Shown: positions 1 through 12,624 of the stretch, piece by piece
Position numbering within the stretch: the stretch's first letter is position 1
Layout: the number at the start of each line of letters is the position of its first letter
Origin: Xylocopa sonorina
Taxonomy: Eukaryota; Arthropoda; Insecta; Hymenoptera; Apidae
Assembly: GCF_050948175.1 (NCBI RefSeq)
Contig: NC_135199.1
Span: 12,404,501-12,468,500 of the forward strand
DNA: 64,000 bases
Direction: 5' to 3'
Made by a program: the position numbers and the translations under genes
The notes under the pieces: model-generated
Database searches by the model: none
What the model was told of the DNA's origin: nothing
The model's input: only the letters and a program-made list of their open reading frames with translations

Positions 1-2580
1 ATCTGTATGGACGAGACGGAAGTTTCGTTTTACTCGTATCATCCGTATCCTCTAACGATCAGCTTCCTAATTGGTTTCTATATTAACTTACGATTGGAGA
101 AAATTGAATACGATCGAATCGAATTAAGGGGAGAACAGGTAAACGCTGGAACGAATACATCGATACGCGAATACTTTCCGCATTGACTGTAACGCATCGA
201 CCGAATTAAGGGGAAGATAACAGACACTGCCGGTCGCGGCGTCGACGGCCGTTCGATTATCGTGGAGACCTTGAAAGCGAGCGTCGCCCCAGCAATGGTG
301 AGACGCGAGGCTAGCCCCATTTCGGTTCGTCCCGTCGACGTCGAGGCCGGATTAAGGCCGAATTAACTTTGACTTAGGTCTGGGTTAAGGTCGTAGACTG
401 GTCGTAAACGCGTGCGCGCGACGACCGCTCCATCCTCAGACAAAACACCGTTTCGTATCGTCGCGCGCGTCGAATTCGCATCGACCAAACAGAACTCTCG
501 ACGAGATTCCTTCGAGCTTACGCGTCGCTTATAATCGCTGTACCTTCCGTATCGATAAAATTTTCGGAACATTCGTAAAAACGATAGCATTCCAGACAGA
601 ACCGTCGACAGAAAGCAATCACTAGCCACCCTCTGCGCCATGAAACGCGCGTGGTATCGCGCTCGAAGTGACCAACCAGGGTGTAATTTCGCCTGGAGAG
701 GAAAGAATCGGTCCTTAGAAACCTCCGAGGGCAATGGATTCGCCACGGGGCGAGCCACACCCCGGCGCGCGCTCCAAGGGTTAAAAAAAAAAAAGCGAGA
801 GAGGAACGAGCGTTCGATCGATCGGCGACGGCGGTGTCGGCGTCGTTGGCCGCTCTGAACGACCGGGCAGGCCTCCGCGGAGACAGAAACCATCGAATTT
901 GCATGGTGGAACGTGGTAGACACCCGTGAGAAGCACTCGATGGGAGAATAAGAAAGGACGACGGGACGGACAGGTATGGAGGGAGGCGGTCGAGCGCGGG
1001 GTACAGCGAAACAGAGGAGAGAAATTATAATAAGGAATCGATTGCCGGTCGATTTGCTCTGTTTTCGAGGCCGTACGAAAGCGGTCCTCCACCTACGGAC
1101 CGATCGAGTACCGGTCGAAGCCGCGACGAGGAAGGCTGGCCATCAAGAATTCCACGCACAGCCTCTTCTTCGTTCTCCGCCAATCTGAACGCGAATCGTC
1201 TCGTCGTTTCGCCGGTGAACAGGAACACTGTCGGATAACCGGGTGCAATAAACACACCGACATAATTATCCGGACCCAGTCGGCAGATAAGGAGTCTGTC
1301 CCTTGGCCAGGGAGAGCCACGCGAGGGAACAGCCGCTGGCGCGTCGCGACGATTTTCGCCTCTTCGATTCGACGCGTATTCGACGCGTATTCGTGCCTTG
1401 CGAATCGCACGGTGCAACGGAAGAGGGTGTCGCAACAGGGCTAGCGGAGAGCAACAGAGTGGGTAATCGACGGAACGTTTCTACGGGAAATTGTACAACC
1501 TGCGATTAGATAGAGGTGGAAGGAGACGAAGAGGGGTCTGGTGAATAGTTAATACTCGCTACGAAGAACTGTAAGCTCTAATCGTATAGCGGTATCGACG
1601 ATGGCTTGTATCAGTTTACAGCCGCAGATTTTTTCTCGAGTACATTAGACGTATAGACGGAATATATTCGCGGTGTAAAATAAAGCGTAAAGACGGACGA
1701 TTACGCCGTAAAACACGCGTTACGTCTGGCCCTAAATCTGAAGCGCGTAACAATCGGCGTAAAAAGTAAATTCCGAGGCAGGAGCTTTTTATTGCGCCGT
1801 CTCAATCCCCGCGCGCGATCATCCTTTTAATGAATTTCTTCCCACTCGGCCCGTGGATATCGCAGTTCGGCAATTACGCGATAAATATCGAGGATCGTCC
1901 CGTTAACCACGCCGGGACCTATATTTCGTTCTAGTCAACACGAGCGGTCGCCAGTTACCCGGCGTTCCCCGCGAGCAATGCTGTAAATCACCGTTAATGA
2001 AGCTTAATGCGAAACGGTGGACGCGCCGCACGGTTGTTTTTATTCGTTCGCGGCTCGAGATTTACTGCGAGATCGACGTGCCCAGATAAAGTTAAACGGC
2101 CCTCCTCCTGCTCGAACTCGTCGACGTTTGAACGAGGTCGCTCGCGCGCGCATTTTTCGGCTCGCACGGACAATTACGCGAGAACGGAACCGCGCGTGTA
2201 TCGCGTGATTATCAAAAGCCCCGTCGTTTGGAATCGGAGAATTAATAAGCCGAATCTACGCGCCGGATGAAAGTGTTTCCAAAAGGAGAACGTACCCGTA
2301 ATTAAAAGATAAAAATCCGAGAGGTTTACGCGCAGAGTTAAAAGGCCTGTTTAACCGAACGTCAATTTTTACGTTGGCTGGGTTTACTCGAACGTTCCTC
2401 GAACGATATAACGATGATCGTTAAGGAACGCAACAAAGTAAATGGCGGTGCTTGGAGAACGTTTATGCTTCCTTAACTGCAACGAGAAGTTAATAACAAA
2501 TAAAATTCAGGAATAACCGAAGGGAGTATTAATTAACAAGGTAAACTTCAATTGCGACGCTTCCTGGGGGCTCCCCAAAA
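1..2580. other. GC/CpG-rich non-coding DNA
   Basis: No recognisable gene. Open frames on the minus strand between 363 and 1454 overlap one another in different frames and translate to Arg/Ser-rich low-complexity peptides, so I treat them as chance. A short 11-bp tandem duplication lies at 1367-1393. From about 1550 the sequence becomes more A+T-rich, with no strong splice pair that I could see. Confidence 0.6.
1367..1393. repeat. 11-bp tandem duplication
   Basis: The unit ATTCGACGCGT occurs twice in direct succession and a third copy begins (ATTCG), about 2.5 copies in all. It is perfect, which suggests a recent slippage event. No coding context is evident. Confidence 0.85.
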
Positions 2581-2589
2581 TTCAATAAA

Positions 2590-3282
2590 ATGGCGAAATT
2601 ATGAAGTTATCCGCGCGTTTGTCAACAGCGATGCATTAGCTAGCGTACAAAAATACGGTTCGCCAGGACAGTGGGAAACAAAGTGAAATCAATGATTTTT
2701 CCAAGGAAAGCGTACCCGCGTTGTTCAAAGTGGTAGCGTCATCTGTCGAGGCAAAATGGAAGCCATGGGTTGCGGGTACGCCCGCCAGAGAGCGGATCCG
2801 ACCCTTTTCGTAATGGCCGCCGGCACGTGGACCGCCATTGGACGAGACCAGGGCGGCCATCGCGGAATTCGCTCCCGAATTGCGTAATGAAAATCATGAT
2901 GGCCGCCACGGCTGGCCAATGACGCCTCGGTGGGTGGCGCCTAACCGAGGTTGCCTAAAAATGGCGTCCCGGCTGGCGGAGGTCGCTTTCCCCGCGGAAG
3001 GTCCGCGATCTATTCTTCGGGGTTGCGATGGAAGGACGGAAAATGGCCGGGCGATTCGAACGAGCACCGACGAGCCTCGTTAACCATTCAGGGCAGATGA
3101 GAAATTTTCGCCTGCAAAAAAGTGCTTCCATTTTCCTGGCAGTCGTTTCGCGAGAGCTCGCTGAGAGAGAGAGAGAGAGACGAAAAGCGTGGCGGTTCCA
3201 AACAGAGAAATAGACGGTTCGAATAAAACGATCGACCGCCCCTGAGCGTGGAACACTGTTTCGAAAACGGCGATCCGGCCAT
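2590..3282. promoter_or_regulatory. Cluster of GCCAT/ATGGC cores (Pho/YY1-like)
   Basis: Nine GCCAT or ATGGC pentamers are visible at 2590, 2762, 2813, 2834, 2856, 2899, 2961, 3043 and 3278; seven of them fall within 286 bp. By chance about 0.6 would be expected in 286 bp on both strands. GCCAT is the known core of Pleiohomeotic (Pho) and YY1 sites, and the copy at 2961 (AATGGCGTC) comes close to the longer YY1 consensus. A CTCF-like decamer (GGGTGGCGCC, 2932-2941) lies inside the cluster and a (GA)9 tract, a possible GAGA-factor site, follows at 3163. Pho plus GAGA clustering is typical of insect Polycomb response elements, but a promoter with YY1-type sites or plain composition could also explain it. 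The motif counts are seen; the function is inferred. Confidence 0.3.
3163..3180. repeat. (GA)9 microsatellite
   Basis: Uninterrupted GA dinucleotide repeat of 18 bp. It lies just downstream of the main GCCAT cluster and could act as a GAGA-factor binding tract; that role is inferred. Confidence 0.95.
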
Positions 3283-3703
3283 TAGCGTGGCGCGCGACAC
3301 GAAGGGTCGCGATCGTTGCCCGCGAGGAAGTGGCTCGTAAACAGCCACGGGGACGGGGTCCCCGTAAGGTGGCAGCGGGACGCGTGTAAAAACTTTTATG
3401 ATCGCAGTCAATAAAGTGACGTAATCCGAGAGTGTTCTACGAGCGGCGTGACGTCAGGGAGCGGAAGCGGCGCGCGTAAATGCCACGCGCCTCGTAGCCA
3501 GCCGCGACAGGGACGGGGGGAGGACGTGAGGACGGTGCAGACGGGCATCCCCGTGGCGGGTGGAGGTCGCGTCGGCGATGAAACGGGAAACGGGGGACCC
3601 GGAGCGGTTAAGGGTGACCGTGGAGCGAAGAAGAACGCGGTAAAGAGAGCTCGTTCGCAAGGAGAGACGAGGAGAACGAGAGCTCTGAAGAGGGACGAGG
3701 CGA

Positions 3704-3733
3704 TAGAGAGAAAGAGAGAGAGAGAGAGAGAGA
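3704..3733. repeat. GA-rich microsatellite
   Basis: About 30 bp of GA repeats with one A insertion. On the minus strand it reads as CT. Confidence 0.92.
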
Positions 3734-4590
3734 AGCGTCGAGGGCTAGAGAGGGAGAGTCGGAGCTGGTTGATGGTTTACGACATTCCGTTGATGGCCGT
3801 AGTGGCGTAGTTGCGGCGTCGAGCCCATAAAAATGTAACGAGCCTGTAAACGTTCGTTTATATTGGCCTGCCTTTACACCCGTCCGGATTGGGATAGGTC
3901 ACGGCACCGTTTCTCTCTCGCTTCCCGGGCCGTTCGTGGTACCGTGTGACGTCACGTTAAGACAGACGTGAGACACACGACGTACAACACGCGCAGCGTC
4001 ACGCGGTTACGCGGTCCCGCGTACAAGGTGGATCGAGCCGCGGTGGCGAACCCACCTCCGGACCGTTTTAGAGGCGATAAACGCGCACGGCGAATGCGCC
4101 CCTGCCACGACGGAAGCGTTATCGCGACCGAGCTCCCGTCCTTTCGCTGGTAAACCACGTCTCGCGACCTTGACCCTCCGCCCGAAACCTGAATGAAAGA
4201 AACGCCTCGAGTACCCGTGTCGCGGCTCGTAAACACTGGCGAACGCTCCTTGGTGTACGACGCTTTGCAGTTCTTACTTTGTCGAGAAGAACGAAAGATC
4301 GTTAACGGAGAATACGCGAGCCCGACGACGGTCCTCTCCGCTCGTGGGACCACCCTCCTCGAGGCGATTAACGAAGATTGGGATCGATGTATGCTACGAC
4401 AGGTATCGATAACAACTGTGACAGACGACGTATTTACGAAGGTACCCTCGTAATACGTTTGGTGTTCGCCAAAACTCTTTCGTCGCATCGATAAATAAGT
4501 ACGCTCGCCTGACCGTCGGACGGACGGGCATAAATTTCAGAGATACGTCGAAATGCTAATAAACCGCGTCGTCGTAAGGACAGTCGAGAA

Positions 4591-4609
4591 AGAGAGAGAG
4601 AGAGAGAGG
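4591..4609. repeat. (AG)9 microsatellite
   Basis: About 19 bp of pure AG repeat followed by imperfect GA-rich sequence to about 4617. Confidence 0.93.
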
Positions 4610-5600
4610 AAGAGAGGGACTCGCGTTTTACGATTGGTTGCGTAACGTTTCCGGTATACCCTCGCTGGCGACGACCTTGACATCGATCCACATTCATAGG
4701 TAAGGCAGGCCTCGCGCGTGATTCACGCGACGACGAGGAGTCGCGTCAGGTGTCCCGGTACCGTGGACCAGCGGCCGCCTCGTTTTACGAACGCTTAAAA
4801 GTTTATAGGCGGCCGTAAACGGCCGCGTTTACCTTTATTTCACCGCTACCGGGCCGAGCGAACGGCTCGCTTCCGAGAGGGCACGGCCCTCGCACCTTTT
4901 TATCCTGCGAATAGTTTGCCACTTCGTTGGCTGTGTATCGCAAGCGATGACACGATCTTCCATTTACACGCGTGTACCCCAGGTATACGCTTGGTAATCG
5001 AACGCGAGGCGCCACGGTTGCCTTTACTGTTGATCTTCGTCGAGAATAGACGTTCCTACGACTGCACATCCGATGACAGCCTTTGTCGTATGTTTAATAA
5101 GAAGGTTCGCTAATAATCGCATTAGAAATGTATCGAACAAACACACTCTTGTTTTGTACGAGATGTCCTCGAGTTGTTGCCGCGGAAGAGTAGCCTTGTA
5201 AAACGAGGTACCTTAATGTAAAGTATCTATCGACGATACGGTGCAAAGGCTAGAAGCATTAGCATTAAGCGGAATAACAATAATTATCGCTTAGCCATAC
5301 ATACGGCGCGTAACAGCGCGATGGAAAAAGCGAACCCATCGATGTCAATAGTAATCAAGATGCAAATTATCCATCCGGTTCCGCACGTTCCTACGTTTTC
5401 CCCCCCTAATCGAATAATTAATCAGAAAACGTGGCGCGTAACAAGCTCGAATATTTTCCTCGACGCGAAAGCAGAAGTTCCCCGGGAACGGTATCGTTCG
5501 TTGGCGAGTACCCGCGCGGATCGAGCCTAAACCGAGCATTAGGGACTCGTCGACGAGCTCATTCGTGCAATCGAATCACCGTTGAACGACGTAAATTATA

Positions 5601-8600
5601 GCCGGCCGTTGGAGCGGCGCAGCGGCGGGAATGATCTACGAGGATCGTAAAACGGGCGATCGTAAATCGTCGCGGCGCATTCTAAACCCGTCACGTAACG
5701 ACGGTAATGACCGTTCCGGGCGATCGCCGCGATTCCCATTCAGAATCCGCCGCCACGATCGCGACAGATCGAAACGATACAGGGAACGCGCTGCGCGATC
5801 GAGACACGGCGGGCCCCGCTCGATGAATCACTCGATCATCCGGCCAGCCGCGCCTTTCTGCTTTCGTTAACTGGGCCGTCGTCTGGCCAGCGTCTATGTC
5901 TAAATGTTATTCGCTCGTAAAAACGGCCACGGCCGCGTGACCGTTTGTTTTCCTCCGTGCCTGTTCAACAGGAATCGTACGCGCAGCCGAGCGCAGAGTC
6001 TCCCTTCGAGAGAACGAATCGGACGACGATTATTTTCACGGCCATTCTATTTGTTTTGGCGACGGTTGGTACCGGCTGGCTATTTCAGATCCCCAAGGCT
6101 CCCGCGAACAGTACCGTATTAATTAAATCGATCCACCTCGAGAAATCGACTTTGCACAGTGGTTTACGTAAAGCGTCTAAAAAGTTGATCTCGATACGAG
6201 AACGAAAGCCGTTCTTCTTTTTTATTCTCGTTAATCGAAGCAGCGAGGACGTTCTCGTACAACCACCTTCCCTCCACTCGACCCAGCGCGCATTCCACCG
6301 CAGCGATATTCTTCGCGTCTGCAGGCTAATCGGAGGGCCGGCAACGGAGCCATTTTACGAGCCCTTCCTCTCGCTCGTTTTCTCGTGAGCCCTCGGAAAT
6401 ACCCGACGATAACCCCGTCTCACGCGGAAGACGAGTAGGAGGAATGAGTTGCGACACAATGGTTGCGCAAAATTCCCTGTCGAACGGCTGCCAGGTATGA
6501 ATGAAGCCGGCTAAGCGCAGGATCCTGGCAACCAGCGGGGCCATCGAGAGAACGGCCGGTTACGCAAGCTGCGGGGTTTACGAGCAAACGCGAAACGATG
6601 TCTTCCAGAGAACGAGACTGGCCGTAGACGATTAGCGGACGAAAATCGTCGTCTCGATGCCACGACTGTGCGTCCCTGCAGGAATTCGATCGCGCTAGAC
6701 TCGCCACGAATCGACGCTCGACTCGATGAAAAGAAACGAGGGGCGATGTCGTACGCGTTAGCAACATGGTGGACGTCTCGGTAGGGGAACGTCGATCGAA
6801 TCGTCGAGCGGCAACTTTGTTGGCCCGCTGGACCGAAAACTGGTTTCGGTAGAAGCGGGTTCGGTGGGTTGTTTTCCCCGTGGTACTTAGCCGAGCCAGC
6901 CTTCGAGTAATCTCCGGTTTCCTGCGTTAGACGGCCATTTTGGAATATTAAGTAGAGGAATTCTTGCGCGCTCCTCTTTTTTCTTCGCTTCGGGCCGCGC
7001 GGACGCTGGGAACGACGCGAACCTTGGGAGTCGCGAACGGGTTTCGATGCGAACTCCGCGCGCGGTGGATAAGTTTTGATAAGTGTTTACGACGGAGGAT
7101 TAAAAAAAAACAAAGAGAGAGAGAGAAAAAAAGAGACTCGAGGCTCTCGCAGTCATTACCGGAGAATCTCGATACAAAGTATTGAATAAAGTACACCGCG
7201 GGTCCCTCGAGGAGGCTGAAGGCTTCAGCCGCAACAGGCTCGTCGATGAACTTCACACTTTACTACCCCCGCGCGAGTTTTTCGCCGCACGGAAAGCCGA
7301 GGGGCGGTCGCAAAGCGCGGAGAGTATTGGTTGGATTCGCGTAGAAGGATCGGACGTCTCGGCGAGCGGGTCCGCTTGTATCGGACGATGAAAATAGCCA
7401 GAAGGCTCGCGGAGGTAGCTGGCGTGCATGCAAATTCGAGTGCTGATAAAGCGAGCGAAACTGCGCGAGGGAGCTCGAGATAAGAGGGAGAACGGTTTCG
7501 ATCGAGTCGAAGGAACAGAGTCGATCGAGATAAGGCTCGCGGGAAGCAAGAACCGGCAGCGCCGATGTAAAGGGTTTCTTTTCAGGTTAAACGAATGGGC
7601 GGACGATCGGGTTGGCCGGTGGCCAGGTCGTCCTCGAGGCGAGTCGAACAAGAGAACTTCGCAGCGGCTGCGAATATTTATACGTGCACGTTCCATATCG
7701 AACAAGGAGTAAGAAGGGACACGGTGTTCAGAAGCTAGCTCGATCTTCCTCGAAGCCGATCAGACGAGACTGGAAGTTCGGATGGGATCTGTTCCTCCCA
7801 TATCGAGAAGGAAGTCGACGATCTCGCGCGACACTGAGAAGTAAACGTTTCATCGATCGAGAAACCTGGTGGACGTTCGATAATAAGGGAGGAGCGGCTC
7901 GTTGCCGGGGATATTTACGGAACTGGGCATTCCACGAATCTTGGGCTAATTTACGGACCAATTTACCAGCTGTACGGTATATTACGCGAGATCAAAGGAG
8001 TCGCGATGGAATTCGCGATGGATCTCGTTACGCAGCGAGCCGGATCGAGAGCGTTCCTTCTTTTTCCACTTCTCTCTACATTTTTCCTGTCGAATTTACG
8101 CGTCCATGCGCGTGTACCCGTTCGCGCGTGCAGCGACGAACCGATTTCCCGTGTCGAATCTATCCAAACGAGCTAGAAATTCACTTAGCCGAGCATAATC
8201 AGCCGGTAATGAGCCGGCGTTGCGGTAGCTGGACGCCCTTGCGACGCTAACCGCGGCGATGACGCGACGTGGCGCGATAAAACGTTCTTTTTACGCACTT
8301 CCGTTCGGATTTTTACCGCGTCGCGTAATCCACGGCTCGGAACCGCGGCTTAACGCGACTCTCGGGAGCGCTCGCGCGGAGATAACACGATATCGATAAC
8401 GACGCCCGTTAGTTACGACGCGGGAGAATTTACGAGCCCCGTCGTCGAGGGGTCGCTGGACGCAGGGAGAGATCCTCGTGGAATCGCCTACGTGATCGCG
8501 TCGTGTACGGTTCATTAGTCTACTCGCGGCGGACAGAGAGGGAAAGAGGAAAGGGATCAAGAGGGAAGCGAAAGAGAAGGGAGAGGCGAGCGTTTATTCG

Positions 8601-8890
8601 CGGAGCGGGCACGCTCGTTATCCGTTCGGTGCCTCGTAATATTTTGTGATTCCCTGGTCCTCCCATCCACCGTGGTCCTACGCTCCCCACCCCACCCCCT
8701 CTCCCGCGAGCACCCTTAATTAGAAACTTTACTTTGCGCGTTTAAATGCATTACTCGCCGTAATATTGCACAATTTATGCCCCCGGGGGCTGTAACCGTA
8801 CGTGCTGCAACAGATACCACTTGTGAAAGAAACGCCGCGCACGCTTTGCCCGGCCGATATACATATTGATTGGACGTTAATCGGGAACGG
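5601..8890. other. GC/CpG-rich non-coding DNA
   Basis: Very CpG-dense (10 CpG in 5701-5760). Open frames here, such as 5945-6388 (+) and 7612-8250 (+), resemble no known protein and are mirrored by overlapping frames. An acceptor-like tract ending in TTTTCAG at about 7586 and a weak donor-like GTAAGA near 7710 could bracket an exon, but the peptide between is Arg-rich and unremarkable. A purine-rich imperfect A/GA tract lies at 7101-7135. Confidence 0.55.
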
Positions 8891-8895
8891 AGCCG

Positions 8896-8920
8896 CGAGA
8901 GAGAGAGAGAGAGAGAGAGA
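8896..8920. repeat. (GA)12 microsatellite
   Basis: About 25 bp of uninterrupted GA repeat, bounded by GC-rich unique sequence. Confidence 0.95.
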
Positions 8921-11900
8921 AGAGCCTCTCCACCTTGCGAGCTATGCCACCTCTCGATCGTCGAGTCGCCAGAATTTTTATACGGAATTAACCGACGATG
9001 CGGAGTTATAAAGACAGTAATTCGGGAGGTCGTTTGCGTCGCCGGTTGCTTTATGTCCGATCGTTCCTACGTCTCAACTGCAATACCGGTAAACGGCTTA
9101 TCGTAACTGCTTTAATTAAAATTCTACGCGCAATATGATCAATAGCGAACGGATTGAAAGCCTTTCCATAATTCGTTCCGATCGATCGCGGTACGCAACG
9201 CACGATTTCCAATGCCACGGCGCAAGTAAACGTACCGCGGGTATTAAGATATTAATTTCCCTGATCACGAGCGAGAATCGCATTGCCAAGCCTCCTCTTT
9301 ATCGACGAGCACGGAAGAAATTACGATTGCGGTAGCCATTCGAGTGCGACATGCTCGATCCTGCCGAGTTACAGGACACGGGAGGACCGTACCCCTATTC
9401 GCGCGTCCATTACGGAGACAGAGTCCTGGCTCTCGGATTTTCCGTCGATCCCAAAATCGTTTCTGGCCGAAGTGGACAAGGCTGTTTATTGGTCGGTTCG
9501 TTCGCAAGCGGTGGATCACAGGTCGGACCGTGAATAACAATTTTACGGGAAGATTTGCCCCGAATGCACGCCACGTCCGATATCCCCTAGCCGCGAGAGT
9601 TAAAAGCGTTCGAGTCTACGGATCTCGATTCGCAGGACAAGGCGAATCGGTTGGATATCAAGGGCGACTTCCACGACGTTACGCATGCCAACGGTTTAAA
9701 TAACACGGGGAAAAAACGCGCGAGGAAACGGAGGGAAAGAGAGTCCATGCGCGGACTTGTTTCTCGCGACGATCGGCAAGAAGAAGTCGAAGTAACGAGC
9801 TCGCGAAATACCCAAACAACGCCAGGCGATCTCATCGTACGATCCTTGTACCCGATTTACTTTCGACGAGTGCGATGAACCTCGGTTTTCGCCGGGGCAA
9901 ATCGCCCTGGGTAACGAGGAACGCCGATGGACGTCGTGCTGGGAGCGTCACGTTCGACTTGTTCCGATCGCAGTCAGGTTCGTTCGCTCACTCGGACGTG
10001 TTAATTGCCGTGGAAGACAGGTACGACTCGGACTCGCGATACCGTGCGGTTTTTACGCTGCTACGGGGACGTTTATTCGAGGGCCTGCGATGGTTACGCG
10101 ACTTCACGGTTGCCGTTTAATGTCCAACTTTGTGGAACTTTCCGATTTCTGCTGACGCAGTTCTCCTTCGCTGCTGTTGTCAATTAGCAGAATTAAATGC
10201 AAGCGTTACCTTCGTAAATATGGACGGGAATATTAATTTCGCGGCGACTGGAGAAGAGAAGCGAACGTCGAGCATAAGCGGAGGAATAACGCGCTCTCTG
10301 TACAGAGCGGCGTTCAGTTTCGCTCGTCCGTTGAAAGCGCGTTCGTTTTCCGTCCCGCAGCAACAAGCTCGTTCGTAAAACGTGTCTCGTGTACGCTCGT
10401 TCGCGTGATGTCATACTGTAATATCGGCGTCGAGTGTCGCAACGCGTAAATATAGCTGTTATCAGCCCTGTATAATGGGGCCCGCGAAAGGGGACCCCAC
10501 GTACGAACCGTTGCTCGAGTTTCAACGAGCCGAACGTATTCCTACGTACCTACATCGCGCGATGGGATTACGAGGAAAACGCGCTCGTTCCGCTCTGACC
10601 ACGAATTACGTAAGTAAATAACTACACCTGGGAGCGCATCCTCGTGCTCGTTCCAGAGCTGATTATACGCTATTACTCGGCAATTAATAATCTTTTAGGA
10701 TAATATTAATCGAGGACACCGCGAGAGGCGAGGAAAAATTGTACGTAGCGACTGTTTCTCTGCCCTATGAACGTTAACTACGCAATGGATACCCTTGTTC
10801 TAGTTTAGAATCGCGTATCGATCATCGACGCGTGACTTAAGAGCATCGTTCGACTTCACAGGAGCATTACGCGAGATTTTCGGATCCCAGAGGGAGGATG
10901 CGTGGTCCGTGCGCGCTGGTAGGGGCCCAGGGCGTTCGTGAACGGCTCATAAATATTCCCTCGTAGTAAGACCCATAAAGAAACCGCTCGCGGGTCTCGA
11001 AAGGGTTGATTTTTTCCCGTCCGGCTCGGAAGCGAAACGGAGAGAGAGGGAGGGAGGGGTAGAAAAGAAGTTGGTTCGGTCTCGCTGGTCGAAGGAGGCG
11101 ACCACTCTCCGAGGTAATAACCGAGGAAGGACAAAAGGCCTCGCTGTTCGTTTATACGACTGGTCACGGCAGGATTAAAAGGGTTGCGGCACTCGCGCGG
11201 ACTCGGTCGGTAGCGCGCTCGAAACGCTTCTGGCTCGGGTCCCACGAACAACGAGCCAGCCGAGTCGAGAAAAGTCTTTTAGCGGAATTGGAACACGTCG
11301 ATCGAAAAACCGTCCCGTCGAATGGAACACGGTCAGCCGAGGAATCAACCGAGGATGCGGGGTGAAAATAATCTCGGGAACGAAAGGAGCTCCGACGAAT
11401 GGCCTCGCAACGTCGAGAATGGACCAGCAATTCGATCTTAGGTATCGACGGATGGAAGAACGCGAACAAGAAAACGAAGAAGAACAGCGTCTCGTAGAAG
11501 AGAGAGAGAGAAAAAAAGAGAGGGAGAGTGCGAAGGGAGTGAACGCGAGGCTGGTTTCGCTCGGTGAATTCCAAAGGTCGGCTTCTGTCTACTAATTAGC
11601 CCTGGGCCGTGGCTCTACCCGTGGTTCTTCGGCCCGTCGAGGCGTGTATTTTCATTACGACCGGTTCAGGAATATAGATCCGTTTCTGAAAGCACGAGGA
11701 ATGGAAAGATCTAATTAAGTCGATCGGTCGTGCGGCGGTTGTAATTAAACCGTATGGAATCCCTTGGCGCGACCTCGGTCTCTTCGTCGATCGGCTTATC
11801 GAGCCTCGCCATCTGCCATGCAGGCTCGTCGTTACGCTTTTTCCACGTTTCGGCTCTCGATAACCCCTCGACCGTATTTCCCGCCTCGACCGATCCTTTT

Positions 11901-12050
11901 CGCAGTCGGATTCGTAATAACGCCGCTACGACATTGCCAGTAATTGACTTCCCAATGAGACATAATGGTAACGAGAATGCAGTCACCGAGAGAAGAAACG
12001 GAACGACTACCTTGGCCAGAGAAAGGGGTACGAGGTTAGAGATGATAAAA
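8921..12050. other. Non-coding DNA
   Basis: No gene recognised. A GA-rich low-complexity stretch sits at 11496-11528. A tRNA A-box-like string near 11205-11220 lacks a matching B box. One GTAAGT donor-like site at 10612 has no convincing upstream acceptor and no G at the last exon base. Confidence 0.55.
11496..11528. repeat. GA/A-rich low-complexity tract
   Basis: Purine-only run mixing GA dinucleotides with a seven-A stretch. Confidence 0.85.
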
Positions 12051-12280
12051 GCTGTAGATAATCATCGCTTCTACTGGCAATAAACTATACATAGAAACAT
12101 ATATCAGATAGAATCGACTGTCTCTGCTAATTATCAATAAAGTAATGCAATAAATTACATTTGCATCGAGTTCCAAGAAATACGAGCGCATTACTTAAAA
12201 CAACACCGCGTACACTATCAATATAGATCGCTTCTTTCATCGTGGATAATAAAGTACTGATAAATTAACGGTGGCTAATA
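12051..12280. other. A+T-rich island
   Basis: A+T content is about 72% in 12121-12180 (43 of 60), against a GC-rich background. It contains several AATAAA-like strings and TAAT cores but no open frame of note. Such islands in a GC-rich genome can mark constrained regulatory DNA, gene ends or simply compositional mosaic; nothing here decides between them. Confidence 0.5.
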
Positions 12281-12616
12281 AATTATCCGGAGTTAGCTGG
12301 CACGCGAGAAGCATCGCTTTCGACGAATTTCACCGCGCGTCGAACGTACTCCTCGGGGCGTGTAAAATTTTCAAAAGCAAGAGAAAAGTCGGCGGACACA
12401 GACGCCAGTTAGGAGATTACGTGGGCTCGGTGGAGACGCGACGTCGATCGCACGCGACGCGAAACGCCGGGGACGGTTCGCGGTGTAAATATTCACGAAG
12501 CTCCCGGGCATAATTCCATAGGCTAGGTGGTACGTACCGGGAGAGCGGGTGGCTAGACGATTCTGGAAAACGTTCAAGAGGCGAACGTGACCAGCTTCAT
12601 CGACTCCGCGAGCATG

Positions 12617-12624
12617 CTTTTATA
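12617..12624 (-). promoter_or_regulatory. TATA-box-like TATAAAAG, minus strand
   Basis: A perfect TATAAAAG reads leftward within the context GGCTATAAAAGCA, which matches the consensus well. I found no convincing initiator or following gene, so this may be a chance motif. Confidence 0.2.

Larger units (their letters stand above)
3283..5600. other. Non-coding DNA with GA repeats
   Basis: No recognisable gene. An 8-bp hairpin with a GGG loop (ACGGGGAC and GTCCCCGT, 3347-3365) and two GA microsatellites are present. A donor-like sequence (TAG then GTAAGG) occurs at 4698, but no matching acceptor or coding frame supports an exon. A small A+T-rich stretch with TAAT cores lies near 5255-5300. Confidence 0.55.

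Noticed and set aside
11200..11222. GGTAGCGCG string resembling a tRNA A box
   Set aside because: No B box at the right distance and no cloverleaf.
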